DNA of 64,000 bases from Bog-473 sp963782415 (lineage in GTDB: Bacteria > Actinomycetota > Acidimicrobiia > Acidimicrobiales > RAAP-2). Under the pieces are notes generated by a model that did not search any database, was not told the origin of the DNA, and saw only the letters and a list, made by a program, of their open reading frames with translations. The stretch is taken from positions 124,001 to 188,000 of the forward strand of contig CAWAJT010000009.1 of the NCBI GenBank assembly GCA_963782415.1. Reading direction: 5' to 3'. This document shows, piece after piece, positions 41,978 through 50,788 of this stretch. Position numbers and translations under genes: made by a program. Position 1 is the stretch's first letter, and every line of letters begins with the position of its first letter.

Positions 41978-42610
41978 TCACTCCGCGCGCAACATGCGGT
42001 GCAGATCGAGCTCGAGCTCCTCCATGAGTTGAGCAAGGAACCGCAGGCGCTCCGCGGCGCCCTTCCTGGCGAGCAGCCGCTGCGCGTCGTAGGCAGTGAG
42101 CGGCGCCGCGGCGCACAGTTGCCACGAGGCCGCCTCGGTGTCCCCCCCACCGTCGAGCACGAGATCGGGCGGGAGCGGCGGGGCGCCGCCCTGCTCGGCC
42201 AGCAGGGCTCGGGCGCGGCGGACCCGCTGCCCAGCCGCGGCGACCAGCGGTGTGGCGTCGCCCAGTTCCGGCACGGGCTCCACGTCGCGGACGAGCGCCA
42301 CTGGATAGGGGTCGTCGGGGAGCCACTCGTCGACCATGATCAGCGACTCGCCCTCCACTCTCAGGACCCAGCGCCCGTCGGCCAACTCGGAGGCCTCGGT
42401 GATGACGCCGCGAGTGCCGAGCGTGCTGCGCTCGTCGCCTCCCCCGACTTCGGAACCCCGGGCAATCAGGACGATGCCGAACCGCCGGTCAGCGGCGAGG
42501 CAGTCGCGCATGAGCTCCCGGTAGCGCGGCTCGAACACGTGCAGTGGCATGGTCGCGTGCGGGAAGAGCACCGCCGACAGGGGGAAGATCGGAAGGCGGG
42601 CACCGGACAT
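41978..42610 (-). CDS. LON substrate-binding-domain protein
   Basis: A 210-aa stand-alone LON N-terminal (PUA-like) domain. RLPIFPLSAVLFPHATMPLHVFEPRYRELMRDCLA opens it as in the family, with FGIVLIARGSEVGGGD and ELADGRWVLRVEGESLIMVDEWLPDDPYPVALV following. The C-terminal part is helical (YDAQRLLARKGAAERLRFLAQLMEELELDLHRML). No ATPase or protease domain is attached. Such proteins occur widely in actinobacteria with unknown role, perhaps as adaptors. ATG 42610 follows GGTGGAGC; longer in-frame starts do not look coding. Confidence 0.85.
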   Translation of the reverse strand: MSGARLPIFPLSAVLFPHATMPLHVFEPRYRELMRDCLAADRRFGIVLIARGSEVGGGDERSTLGTRGVITEASELADGRWVLRVEGESLIMVDEWLPDDPYPVALVRDVEPVPELGDATPLVAAAGQRVRRARALLAEQGGAPPLPPDLVLDGGGDTEAASWQLCAAAPLTAYDAQRLLARKGAAERLRFLAQLMEELELDLHRMLRAE

Positions 42611-42668
42611 GCTCCACCATGGCACGCTGACGCGGGAAGCCGCATCCCCGACCCGGGGCCAACGCGAG

Positions 42669-42695
42669 AAGGACCGGCCTCTCGGGCCGGCCCTT
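42669..42695 (-). terminator. Hairpin terminator candidate
   Basis: On the minus strand AAGGGCCGGCC and GGCCGGTCCTT pair over 11 positions with one mismatch around a CGAGA loop, preceded by an A-rich stretch and followed by TTCTCGCG. It lies between the small ORF at 42901-43053 and the LON gene. It could end a short minus-strand transcript. Confidence 0.55.
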
Positions 42696-42900
42696 GCTCG
42701 TCTCTTTGTGCTTCTTGTAGTGCTTCTTTCGTTCTGTCTGCAGTTCGCGGCTCCGGCCTGCGGCGCAGTGGGTGCGGGGACCGCCTTGTCGGCCGGCCGG
42801 CACACGCACCGGCGCGATCGCGGCCTCATTCATACGCCGGACCTCACGCCAAGCGACATGCAGTGGAGGCGTCACCGAAACCGACATCGGTGACGCAACC
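42696..42900. other. Intergenic stretch without a supported gene
   Basis: Part of the 556-base gap between the LON gene and the SDR at 43167. Open frames on both strands here have no start signal, no recognisable domain and a composition expected of chance. The plus strand contains a TTCTTTCGTTCTGTC run that is simply the complement of the A-rich arm before the terminator hairpin. Confidence 0.5.
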
Positions 42901-43053
42901 TCAACCCGGCGGATCGGCCTCCTCGGTCGAGCCTGTCGACTCCATCGGCAGCTCCTTTCCCACTCGGGGCAACTGCGGGTGCTCTTGTTGCCTCTCGCTG
43001 TATTCAGTATCCACCCCGACGCCGCCCGTGTGAACCCCGTGCGAACTGGCCAT
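42901..43053 (-). CDS. Possible small protein of 50 aa
   Basis: From ATG 43053 the minus strand encodes 50 residues with a protein-like acidic/polar composition: VDTEYSERQQEHPQLPRVG in the middle and ESTGSTEEADPPG at the end, then TGA. An internal ATG preceded by AGGAGCTGCCG (42943) would give only 14 residues. No Shine-Dalgarno precedes ATG 43053. There is no Cys and no hydrophobic segment. It is divergent from the SDR gene and followed 206 bases later by a terminator-like hairpin. I do not recognise it. Confidence 0.4.
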   Translation of the reverse strand: MASSHGVHTGGVGVDTEYSERQQEHPQLPRVGKELPMESTGSTEEADPPG

Positions 43054-43154
43054 TCGCGAAGGCCCAGGTCGGGGCGCGCGCCGTCACGCGAACTTCACAT
43101 GCTCGTGATGTGAGACCCCGAAGGTGCATCGAGGCGCTGCTGGCGCCGTCCACC

Positions 43155-43160
43155 TACGCT
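43155..43160 (+). promoter_or_regulatory. Predicted -10 box of the SDR at 43167
   Basis: TACGCT, six bases before ATG 43167. Confidence 0.45.
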
Positions 43161-43166
43161 CGCACC

Positions 43167-44009
43167 ATGGCACTGCCGACACCCAAGGAGAACACCACCG
43201 CGATCGTCACCGGCGCCTCGTCGGGCATCGGCGCGGACATTGCCCGAGAGCTGGCGCGGCGCGGCTTCGGTGTGACGCTCGTCGCGCGCCGCGAAGACCG
43301 CCTGAAGGCCCTGGCCGACGAACTGGCCCACGCGCACTCGATTCGCGCCGAGGTCATGGTGGCCGACCTGACCGACGCTGACTCGCGCGCCAACCTGCCC
43401 GGGCGGCTCTCCGCGCTCGGGCTCACCGCCGACATCCTCGTCAACAACGCGGGCTTCACCACCATGGGCGCGAGCTATCGGGCCGACCGGGCCACTGAGC
43501 TCGCCATGGTGCGCACGAACGTCGAAGCGGTCGTCGACCTGTGCACGTTGTTCGTGCCGGGCATGGTGACCCGGCATCGTGGCGCCGTGCTCAACACGGC
43601 GTCGACCGCGGCGTTCCAGCCGCTGCCCGGCCAGGCCGGCTACGGCGCGTCCAAGGCATTCGTGCTCTCCTACGGGCGCGCGCTCGGGGCCGAGCTGCAG
43701 GGCACCGGGGTGACCCTGACCACGCTGTGTCCGGGCCCGGTCGAAACCGGCTTCGCCGAGGTGGCCGGCATGAGCGACGACGAGGCGGCCGAGACGCTGC
43801 CGGGTTTCATGTGGGTCCCTGCGCACGAGGTGGCCAGGGCGGCGGTGGCGGGCCTCGATGCCGGCCGCGCCGTCGTGATCCCGGGGACAGCCAACCGAGC
43901 CGGGGCCGCGCTGGCGCAGTTGGCGCCGAAGTCGCTCCTCCTGCCCTTGATGGCGCGCCGTCACCCGGTCCTCAAGGCCGACCCGAAGGGAGCGACGGCC
44001 ACCGACTGA
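43167..44009 (+). CDS. Short-chain dehydrogenase (DltE/YqjQ-like)
   Basis: Classical SDR of 280 aa. The cofactor motif AIVTGASSGIGADIARELARRGFGV is followed by LVARRED (Arg pair after beta-2 favours NADP), VNNAGFTTMG, LNTASTAAFQPLPGQAGYGASKAFVLSYGRAL (Ser, Tyr, Lys) and CPGPVETGFAE. The C-terminus has a membrane-leaning LAPKSLLLPLMARRHP segment, common in this SDR group. Substrate unknown. The gene stands alone before the P450. Confidence 0.85.
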   Translation: MALPTPKENTTAIVTGASSGIGADIARELARRGFGVTLVARREDRLKALADELAHAHSIRAEVMVADLTDADSRANLPGRLSALGLTADILVNNAGFTTMGASYRADRATELAMVRTNVEAVVDLCTLFVPGMVTRHRGAVLNTASTAAFQPLPGQAGYGASKAFVLSYGRALGAELQGTGVTLTTLCPGPVETGFAEVAGMSDDEAAETLPGFMWVPAHEVARAAVAGLDAGRAVVIPGTANRAGAALAQLAPKSLLLPLMARRHPVLKADPKGATATD

Positions 44010-44203
44010 AAGCCGCCGACTGAACGCTGCCCGCCGCCGGCGTGGCGCGTGGCCGCCGCCAACGCAGACCAGCCAGGCCCCACACCCCCCGAGAACGCCG
44101 GTGTTGCACGCTCTTGCGGTCGACTCCCTGGTGGCGGGTCGGGCTCCACTAACCTTGGGGCTGTCACCGCGCCACCGCTGCGGGACACTGACGACGGGGG
44201 CTC

Positions 44204-45415
44204 ATGCCACAGCTGGTCTCGGACCTGAACCTGCCCTATCTCGACACCATGGGCCTCGAGCGCCGTGCGGCCGTCGAGGCGATTGCGGCCGCTCGATCGG
44301 TCCACTGGCTGGCCCGATCGGACATTGGCTACTCGGTGATCAACCAGCAGGACGTCACGGCGATCCTGCGCGACCAACGCTTTCATTCCGCGCTGTCCAT
44401 GATCGCGGAGGCACCCGAGTTCCAAGGCTCGACCGCCCGCAATGGACCCGGCGAGTCGATCTTGACCATGGAGGGCGAGGGACACGCACGGCTACGGCGG
44501 CTGGTGGCTCCCGCCTTCACTCCGGCGTCGGCGAACCGCCTCCGCCCCACCATGCGCAGGGTGGTCGGCGAGCTCGTCGACGGATTTGCAGGACGCGGCG
44601 AATGCGAGCTGGTCGCCGATGTCTGCGAGCCCTATCCGATCCCGATCATCTGCGAGCTGCTGGGAGCGCCGCCCGAGGACTGGAAGTTGTTCTCGACATG
44701 GGCGACTGACATCTTTCGCATCTTCAACGGGAACCTCGCCGAGGACCTGCCCCTCATTGAGCAGGCGGGCGCGGAGCTGACCGAATACGTCAGCGACATG
44801 ATCACCGCGCGCCGCGGTGACCCGCGCGACGATCTCTTGAGCGACCTCATCGCGATCGAGCAAGAGGGTGACCGTCTCTCGACCGACGAGATGGCGATGC
44901 TGGCGCAGGCGGTGCTCATGGCGGGAACCGACACCACCCGGAATCAACTGGCGTGCTCGGTAGCACTCTTCGCCGAGCACCCGGACCAGTGGGCGCTGTT
45001 GGCCGAGCGTCCAGAGTTGGCGGCCCGCGCCGTGGAGGAGTCGATGCGTTACCTCGGCGCTGTCCGCAGCACGGCCCGCTTCGCCGCCGAGGACGTGGTC
45101 TATCGCGACGTGCTGTTCCCCCAGGGCACCTTGGTGGTCACCTCGCTGGCCGGCGCCAACCGTGATCCGGAGGCCTTCGACGATCCCGACGTCTTCGACG
45201 TCACTCGTGAGCGCGCGACGGTGCAGATGACCTTCGGCTCGGGCATTCACTTCTGCATGGGCGCCGCGCTCGCCCGCGCCGAGCTCCAAGAGGCCCTGCC
45301 GCTGCTGGCCCGGCGCATGCCGAACCTCACCCGGGCCGGTGAGGTGGAATGGAAGCCCTCGACCTTCGGGATCTGGGGACCGGCGCGCCTGCCGCTGCGC
45401 TTTGCGCCGACCTAG
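44204..45415 (+). CDS. Cytochrome P450
   Basis: Soluble bacterial P450 of 403 aa. The I-helix oxygen-activation motif is MAGTDTTRNQL, the K-helix ExxR is EESMRYL, and the heme-binding loop is FGSGIHFCMGAALARAELQ with the axial Cys. ILTMEGEGHARLRRLVAPAFTP is the usual C-helix HxxxR region. No ferredoxin or ferredoxin reductase gene is adjacent, so redox partners come from elsewhere. A TAACCT box at 44149-44154 would give a leader of about 40 bases, and CGGGGG precedes ATG 44204. Substrate unknown. Confidence 0.93.
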   Translation: MPQLVSDLNLPYLDTMGLERRAAVEAIAAARSVHWLARSDIGYSVINQQDVTAILRDQRFHSALSMIAEAPEFQGSTARNGPGESILTMEGEGHARLRRLVAPAFTPASANRLRPTMRRVVGELVDGFAGRGECELVADVCEPYPIPIICELLGAPPEDWKLFSTWATDIFRIFNGNLAEDLPLIEQAGAELTEYVSDMITARRGDPRDDLLSDLIAIEQEGDRLSTDEMAMLAQAVLMAGTDTTRNQLACSVALFAEHPDQWALLAERPELAARAVEESMRYLGAVRSTARFAAEDVVYRDVLFPQGTLVVTSLAGANRDPEAFDDPDVFDVTRERATVQMTFGSGIHFCMGAALARAELQEALPLLARRMPNLTRAGEVEWKPSTFGIWGPARLPLRFAPT

Positions 45416-45628
45416 GACCCACGACCTTTCGGACGCCCGGTCTTGTTCGGTGGTGAGGGTCGCCGGGCGAGGGGGGTGTTGTTGCACAAGCCATGAACAG
45501 CACTGTGCATAGCTGGCTGAGACACTCCGTCGTCGCTCACTCGCTCACTCGCTCCCTCACCCCCGACCAGGCCGGCACCGGTGCGCCCGAGAGAGGGCGC
45601 GCCGAGAACGACGAGGACGCCTCCAGCG

Positions 45629-47737
45629 TCAGTGGCGCCGGCCCGAAACGACGACCGAGTGATCCGCCGCCTCCGGTGACGGCGCAGCAGTGCCCGCCTC
45701 GCCTGCTCCCCCAACAACGCGGCGCGGCACCCGGGTCCGCCGGGCTTCCTCGATCATGGCGCGTTGGGCGGCCGGGGCCGGTTCCGGGCCGCCGTAGGCG
45801 CTCGCCGACACCGCTGCGGCCAGCTCGCGCCACGTCGACGCATCCGTCCCCGTCGCCGTGTCGAGGCGGGCGGCGTATTCGCCGAGGGTCTCGGACGGTC
45901 GCCGCGGCTGTCCGGCCCGCCGGCCCGCCCGCTCCATGGCGCGGACAACCCGCGCCCCCCAGGTCGTGGGTCGGCTACGACGCCAGCGCACGGTCACGAC
46001 CGTCAGTCCCACCGCGACCACGACGAGCGCCACGGGCTCCGGAGGGACCTGGCGCAGGGCCGCACCCACGTCGTGGAGCGCGGTGGCGCCCGGACTCGGT
46101 GGGCCCGGCGGGACGGATGCCGTCGGATCGAAGTCCTGCCACCCATAGCCCGGGAACCACACCTGGACCCAGGCGTGGGCGTCGCTGGCATGCACCTGGT
46201 AGAGGTCGGTGATCGGGTTGAAGCCTCCCGGCACGTAGCCGACGGCCTCGCGGGCGGGAATGCCGAGGGAGCGCAACATCACTGCGAGCGACGTCGAGAT
46301 CTGCTCGCAGAAGCCCACGCGGTTCCCGAAGAGGAACTCGTCGACCGTGTCGGCTCCGGCCGGGAGCGGGGGGATGTCCTCCGAGTAGCGGGTGTGGTTG
46401 CCGATCCAGTCGATCAGCGACTGCACCTTGTCGTAGGTCGAGGTCCTGCCCGCCGTGACCCTCTGCGCCAGGGCCAGCACGCGGTGGTAGGTGTGCGGGA
46501 GCTGCACCTCTTGGCGCTCGAGGTCGACCGGGAGCGTGTACGGACTGTCGTCAGCGCGGAGCTGCGCGGGGGTCGCCGTACTGACCTGCGAGTCGACCGT
46601 GTAGACGGATCCCGCACCCAATCCGAGGGGCGAGACGATGGTGCCGTCACTGGCGACGTAGACCTTGCCGGCGGGGAACCACAGCTCGCCCGCGCTCTCG
46701 GCGTGGAACACGAGGTTCGCCGTCGGGTTCGCCACGTAGAAGGTCTGCAGATCACTCTGGCCGAACGGGACGTCGCCGAGCGAGACAGGAAGGACGAACG
46801 GCGAACTCTGGCGCAGGGCCCGGCGCGGGACCGGCTGTGATTCTGTCCAGCTCTGGCCCTGCCACGTGTCGAAGGTCTCGCCCACCCAGTAGGACGGGCG
46901 TTGGGCTCGCACCTGCATGACGAGCGTGGTGCCCAGGCCTCCCCGGAGCGCCGTGTTGAGGCTGGCCGCGAAGCCGAGGTACCCACCGACACGGATCCGG
47001 CTGTTGGGGCTGCCGGCACGGGACAACTGCGCCGGGCCGCCCGAGTCGCCGGCCAGCCCTCCCGCGACGCCGACCGATCCCCCCGAGCCGGCTCGCGCAA
47101 TGAAGGAGACCCGCGACGAGACGACCGGTGCCGGCAGAACCAAGAAGACCGCAGCGGCCGCCGTCGAGGTCGCCAGGACCACGAGCACGAGTCCCGTCAC
47201 CGACAGACGGCCGCCGCCACTTGCCGACGTCCACATTTCGCTCAGGCCCCAAAGGCAGCAGCAGGCCCAGGCCACCACGAAGAGGCCGAAGCGGAGGTCG
47301 ATGGCCAGCGCACCTGCCACCGCCATCAGGCCGGTCGACGCTCCCAAGGTGAAGAGCAGGTCGCGCCGGGACGGCACATGGAAGGAGTGCACGACCAGCA
47401 CCGAGACGAGCAGGACCGTCAGCGGGTTGATGACCGACGTGACGCCCGAGGTCCGCGAGGTCACCGCGTGGAAGAACCAGAAGCAGGCGGCGGTGGCGCA
47501 GACTGCCACCAACAGCTTCACCCACCACGGCGGGTGGGCCCGGGTGGCGTGCGAGAAGGCCATGCCGACGGCGACGAGCACCATGGCACCAATGGCCGTG
47601 GCCCAAGCGATCTCGCCCAGGGAGGCGGAGGCGGCGATGGCCACCGTGGCGGCACCGAGACAGGCCAGCCGGAGCCGGATCGAATCCTCGGGCACGCCGG
47701 GCTGGTTGGCCCGTCGCACCGCCTGGGCCAGCCTCAC
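45629..47737 (-). CDS. TgpA-type membrane transglutaminase-like protein
   Basis: A 702-aa protein with an N-terminal block of five or more transmembrane helices (about residues 25-205), a linker, and an extracytoplasmic transglutaminase-like domain. The triad is Cys in NRVGFCEQISTSLAVMLRSLG, His in DAHAWVQVWF and Asp in WQDFDPT. A further helix (PVALVVVAVGLTVVTVRW) and a cytoplasmic tail ending in a DUF4129-like ETLGEYAARLDTATG segment follow. It forms a three-gene operon with DUF58 and MoxR; the GTG at 47737 overlaps the DUF58 stop. The order MoxR-DUF58-TgpA is widespread, and the role is probably envelope protein maturation. Confidence 0.92.
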   Translation of the reverse strand: MRLAQAVRRANQPGVPEDSIRLRLACLGAATVAIAASASLGEIAWATAIGAMVLVAVGMAFSHATRAHPPWWVKLLVAVCATAACFWFFHAVTSRTSGVTSVINPLTVLLVSVLVVHSFHVPSRRDLLFTLGASTGLMAVAGALAIDLRFGLFVVAWACCCLWGLSEMWTSASGGGRLSVTGLVLVVLATSTAAAAVFLVLPAPVVSSRVSFIARAGSGGSVGVAGGLAGDSGGPAQLSRAGSPNSRIRVGGYLGFAASLNTALRGGLGTTLVMQVRAQRPSYWVGETFDTWQGQSWTESQPVPRRALRQSSPFVLPVSLGDVPFGQSDLQTFYVANPTANLVFHAESAGELWFPAGKVYVASDGTIVSPLGLGAGSVYTVDSQVSTATPAQLRADDSPYTLPVDLERQEVQLPHTYHRVLALAQRVTAGRTSTYDKVQSLIDWIGNHTRYSEDIPPLPAGADTVDEFLFGNRVGFCEQISTSLAVMLRSLGIPAREAVGYVPGGFNPITDLYQVHASDAHAWVQVWFPGYGWQDFDPTASVPPGPPSPGATALHDVGAALRQVPPEPVALVVVAVGLTVVTVRWRRSRPTTWGARVVRAMERAGRRAGQPRRPSETLGEYAARLDTATGTDASTWRELAAAVSASAYGGPEPAPAAQRAMIEEARRTRVPRRVVGGAGEAGTAAPSPEAADHSVVVSGRRH

Positions 47738-48627
47738 GAATTCGGCGCCGGGGCCACGGCGCGGGCCAGCCGGCGCCCCGCGCTGCGGCGGTCGGCCACG
47801 GCGGCGACAACCGGGCCCGCCGCCTCACGGGTACCGAGCACGACCGGAGCGCCGCGCCCGAGCAGTCCCACCACGGTCCCCAGGGCATCTTCGGCGACAC
47901 GCTCGGCCTCGTCGCGGTCGGGCGGCAGATCGACGGTGATCGTCACGGCCTGGGCCGCCGGGCGCTCCAACTCGCGCACCATCACCTTCCCGGCATGCGC
48001 CGTCGAGCGCCAGTGGACCAGACGACGGCTGTCCCCCGGTGCGTAGGGGCGGGCGCCGCGGGGAAGGCCCGTGTCGGCACGGGGACGATCGAGCGCGTCA
48101 CCGGTCCCCTCGTCCGCAAGCATGGTCGGGGTTCGCGTGCGGCCGCAGCGCGGCGAGACGTGCAGCGGTGCCGGCAGGCGGAGCGTGACCCGCCGGGTCC
48201 ACCACTGCAAGGCGAACGGTGCGGCGGAGGCCACGTCGAGCGTGACCGCATCGTGGACGCCGCGGTGGGCGGGGACGAGGGTGACCGAGTCGGCCTCCCG
48301 GCCCCGGTGCCCCCCGGGACCCACGAAGACCTCGGGCCCCGGCGGCTCCACCGGGCGCACGCGCACCCGCGTGCTCGCCTCGACGTGCAGCGTCACCGGC
48401 AGGCCGGCGTTGCCATCGCTTGGCGCGCGCCGCACGCTCAGCCGCAATCGCGACACGGCCAGGCCCGGCGCGACGAGCCCGATGAGCAAGGCACCGAAGA
48501 CGAGGTCCCCCAGGACCTGGACCCAGCCCGAGCCTGCGTTGTGCGCGACCAGCCACCACAGGCCGATGATCAGGACGGCGGCGAGCATCGGCGCCCACGG
48601 GCGCGCCGGTCGCGCCCAGCGGCTCAC
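47734..48627 (-). CDS. DUF58-domain membrane protein
   Basis: A 297-aa protein. Two hydrophobic segments near the N-terminus (PMLAAVLIIGLWWLVA and LGDLVFGALLIGLVAP) anchor it. A large soluble domain contains the DUF58 core GLPRGARPYAPGDSRRLVHWRSTAHAGKVMVRELE, followed by a von Willebrand A-like VTITVDLPPDRDEAERV strand. The DxS-like residues of a full MIDAS are not clear. Coupled by overlaps to MoxR upstream and TgpA downstream; the three probably act as one envelope-assembly unit. Confidence 0.9.
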   Translation of the reverse strand: MSRWARPARPWAPMLAAVLIIGLWWLVAHNAGSGWVQVLGDLVFGALLIGLVAPGLAVSRLRLSVRRAPSDGNAGLPVTLHVEASTRVRVRPVEPPGPEVFVGPGGHRGREADSVTLVPAHRGVHDAVTLDVASAAPFALQWWTRRVTLRLPAPLHVSPRCGRTRTPTMLADEGTGDALDRPRADTGLPRGARPYAPGDSRRLVHWRSTAHAGKVMVRELERPAAQAVTITVDLPPDRDEAERVAEDALGTVVGLLGRGAPVVLGTREAAGPVVAAVADRRSAGRRLARAVAPAPNS

Positions 48628-49589
48628 GGCCTCGGCGCGGGCGTCGCGTCCAGGAGCCCCCGGACCACGCCGGCCGAGTGGCCCACGCCGTCCTCGGCGT
48701 CCGCAACCAGGACGCGGTGGGACAGGCAGTCGACGGCCACCGCCTTCACGTCGTCGGGGAGGACGTAGGCGCGTCCGTCGAGCACGGCGTGCGCCTGTGC
48801 GGCGCGAATGAGCCAGATGGCGGCGCGTGGGCTCGCGCCGAGATGCACCCCCGGCGCGGTGCGGCTGGCGCGGCAGATGTCCACGGCGTACCCCGCCACC
48901 GCCTCAGTGACGGTGACCGACTCGGTGGCCCGTTGCGCCCGGCCCCATTCCCCGGGGGTGCAGACCGGCCCGAGCTCGGCGAGGGCGTACGTGCCGGCCC
49001 GGTGCAGCGCCAGCTTCACCTCGTCGGCCGCGTCGGGATAGCCGATGGCGGTGGCCATGGCGAAGCGGTCGAGCTGACTCTCGACCAGCGGGAAGGTGCC
49101 GCGCTGCGAATGCGGGTTCTGGGTGGCGATCACGAGATGCGGCCACGGGAGCGGCCAGGACTGGCCGTCGACGCTGACCTGTTGCTCTTCCATCGTCTCG
49201 AGCAGCGCCGACTGCGTCCGCGGCGGCGTGCGGTTGAGCTCGTCGACGAGCACGACGTGGGCGAACACCGGCCCGGGACGGAAGTCCCAGGTGCCGCTGT
49301 CGGGCATGAACACGGACACCCCGGTGATGTCGGACGGGAGAAGGTCGGGGTGACCTTGGATCCGCGACAGCTCCGAGCCGAGGGAGGTGGCAAGGGTGCG
49401 GGCCAGCACGGTCTTGCCGACACCGGGCACGTCCTCAATGAGGAGGTGCCCGCCGGCCAGGGCCGCCACCGCGGCCGCCACGAGCGCGCTCTCGCTGCCC
49501 AGCACGACCTGCTCGAGATTGCGCAACAGGGCCTGGCCCAGGGCGACGGCGGCATCGAGGTCCCCGACGCGCTCGTCCACCACGCTCAT
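48624..49589 (-). CDS. MoxR-family AAA+ ATPase
   Basis: A 321-aa chaperone-like ATPase. Walker A is EDVPGVGKTVLARTLA, Walker B is VLVDELNRTPPRTQSALLETMEEQQV, sensor 1 is LVIATQNPHSQRGTFPLVESQLDRF (with Arg finger), and the C-terminal lid includes GASPRAAIWLIRAAQAHA and LPDDVKAVA. It is the first gene of the operon and overlaps DUF58 by four bases. MoxR proteins assist folding or metal insertion of partner proteins, here probably DUF58/VWA clients. Confidence 0.94.
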   Translation of the reverse strand: MSVVDERVGDLDAAVALGQALLRNLEQVVLGSESALVAAAVAALAGGHLLIEDVPGVGKTVLARTLATSLGSELSRIQGHPDLLPSDITGVSVFMPDSGTWDFRPGPVFAHVVLVDELNRTPPRTQSALLETMEEQQVSVDGQSWPLPWPHLVIATQNPHSQRGTFPLVESQLDRFAMATAIGYPDAADEVKLALHRAGTYALAELGPVCTPGEWGRAQRATESVTVTEAVAGYAVDICRASRTAPGVHLGASPRAAIWLIRAAQAHAVLDGRAYVLPDDVKAVAVDCLSHRVLVADAEDGVGHSAGVVRGLLDATPAPRP

Positions 49590-49700
49590 GACATCCCCGC
49601 CCTACCAAGTCCCACGCACGCCAACACTACGGGTGCAGGGGTGGCGCCCGGTCCTCGGCCCCGTGTTCGACCTGGACCGAAGGGGCCCTCCCGCCCCTCC

Positions 49701-50267
49701 TCAGACCTGGCGGCCCATGAACGCGGCCAGCTGGTCGGCCGGGCCGGCGCCCGCCGGGGCAGCCTGGCGCGCGCCGAACGGCGCGGCGCCCTCGGGCCCG
49801 CGCATGGCGTCGGAGAGGAACGCCTCGGCAAAGGCGAGGAGCGTCGTCGCCAGCTCGGGACTGAGGTCCGTCGACTGTCCCGTCGCCCGGGCCAGGTCCC
49901 AGCCGTGGGTGAAGGTGTCGCCGGTGGCGATGTTGACGAACACCCCGCCAGGAAGCTCGCCGAAGGGGAGCCGCAGCGTCTTGTCCATGGCACCGTCGGC
50001 CTCGAACGCCTTGACGGCGCGCGCCGCGCCCTTGTTGAACTCCGTGACGAAAGCGCCGTCGCAGAAGTCGACGGCGTCGCCACCGGTCGGCGCCACACCC
50101 GTCTCAGCCGTGACAGCGAAGTACACCGTCCCGCCCACAATGTGGTTGATCAGCTCGCGCACCTGCCAGGACGCGCACGGGGTCGGCGCGCTCAGTTGCT
50201 GTGTCTCGACCCCGGCGAGCACACCGGCCGTGGACGCGAACGCCTGCGCCAACATGTCAGCACCCAT
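49701..50267 (-). CDS. TIGR03086-like DinB/MDMPI_N metal-binding protein
   Basis: A 188-aa protein with APTPCASWQVRELINHIVGGTVYFA (N-terminal Trp-His ligand region), a central LRLPFGELPGGVFVNIATGDTFTHGWDLARATG carrying the second and third ligand His positions, and LLAFAEAFLSDAMRG. This is the actinobacterial TIGR03086/maleylpyruvate isomerase-like family that may use mycothiol. ATG 50267 follows GAGGAG. It lies between MoxR and the dehydratase pair; function unknown. Confidence 0.82.
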   Translation of the reverse strand: MGADMLAQAFASTAGVLAGVETQQLSAPTPCASWQVRELINHIVGGTVYFAVTAETGVAPTGGDAVDFCDGAFVTEFNKGAARAVKAFEADGAMDKTLRLPFGELPGGVFVNIATGDTFTHGWDLARATGQSTDLSPELATTLLAFAEAFLSDAMRGPEGAAPFGARQAAPAGAGPADQLAAFMGRQV

Positions 50268-50302
50268 GACCAGTCTCCTCCCTGCAGCTCACCGAGCAAC
50301 GG

Positions 50303-50725
50303 TTACGGCAGGGTGGCCGTGGCCTCCCCGACGACCTTGTCCTCACCCTCGCCATTGGACAACGTCACCGTCATGTCCACCAGCCTCTTGCCGCCCTCTT
50401 CGCGCTTGGCCGTCACGACGATCTTGGAGGACAGCACCTCGTCGGGCCACGTCTGGCGGGCGAAGCGAACCTGATAGCGGGTCACATTGCCGACACCGAC
50501 GAAGTCCGTGAGGGCGGTGCCGAGCAGGCCCATGGAGAACATGCCGTGCCCGAACACACTGGGTTGTCCGGCCTGCTGGGCCGCCACCTCGTCGTGGTGC
50601 ATCGGGTTGAAGTCGCCCGAGGCGCCGGCGTACTTCACCAGGTCGGTCCGGGTCAGCGTGTGCGTGATCACCGGCGCCTCGTCTCCCACCTGCACCTTCT
50701 CGAAGGACATTGTTCTCTCACCCAT
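50303..50725 (-). CDS. MaoC-like (3R)-hydroxyacyl dehydratase, HadB-like
   Basis: Hot-dog-fold protein of 140 aa. Its hydratase motif 2 is YAGASGDFNPMHHDEVAAQ, with the catalytic Asp and His, followed by VFGHGMFSMGLLGTALTDFVG. It is full length for HadB-type proteins. GGGAGG eight bases before ATG 50725 supports that start over ATG 50710. Together with the FAS1-type hot-dog gene upstream (50789-51304) it should form a heterodimer in which this subunit is catalytic, acting in fatty-acid elongation or beta-oxidation. Confidence 0.88.
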   Translation of the reverse strand: MGERTMSFEKVQVGDEAPVITHTLTRTDLVKYAGASGDFNPMHHDEVAAQQAGQPSVFGHGMFSMGLLGTALTDFVGVGNVTRYQVRFARQTWPDEVLSSKIVVTAKREEGGKRLVDMTVTLSNGEGEDKVVGEATATLP

Positions 50726-50788
50726 CTGCTCGACCTCCCATCGACTCTTGACCTTGCCCCCTGAGGGGGATGCTCACGCGCACTCGCA

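Noticed and set aside
42489..42887. Minus-strand ORF of 132 codons ending inside the LON gene
   Set aside because: Its C-terminal two thirds are a frame shadow of the LON coding sequence and the part upstream runs through a terminator-like hairpin.
48678..50474. Plus-strand ORF of 598 codons opposite MoxR
   Set aside because: No domain pattern, biased composition, and MoxR motifs are unmistakable on the other strand.
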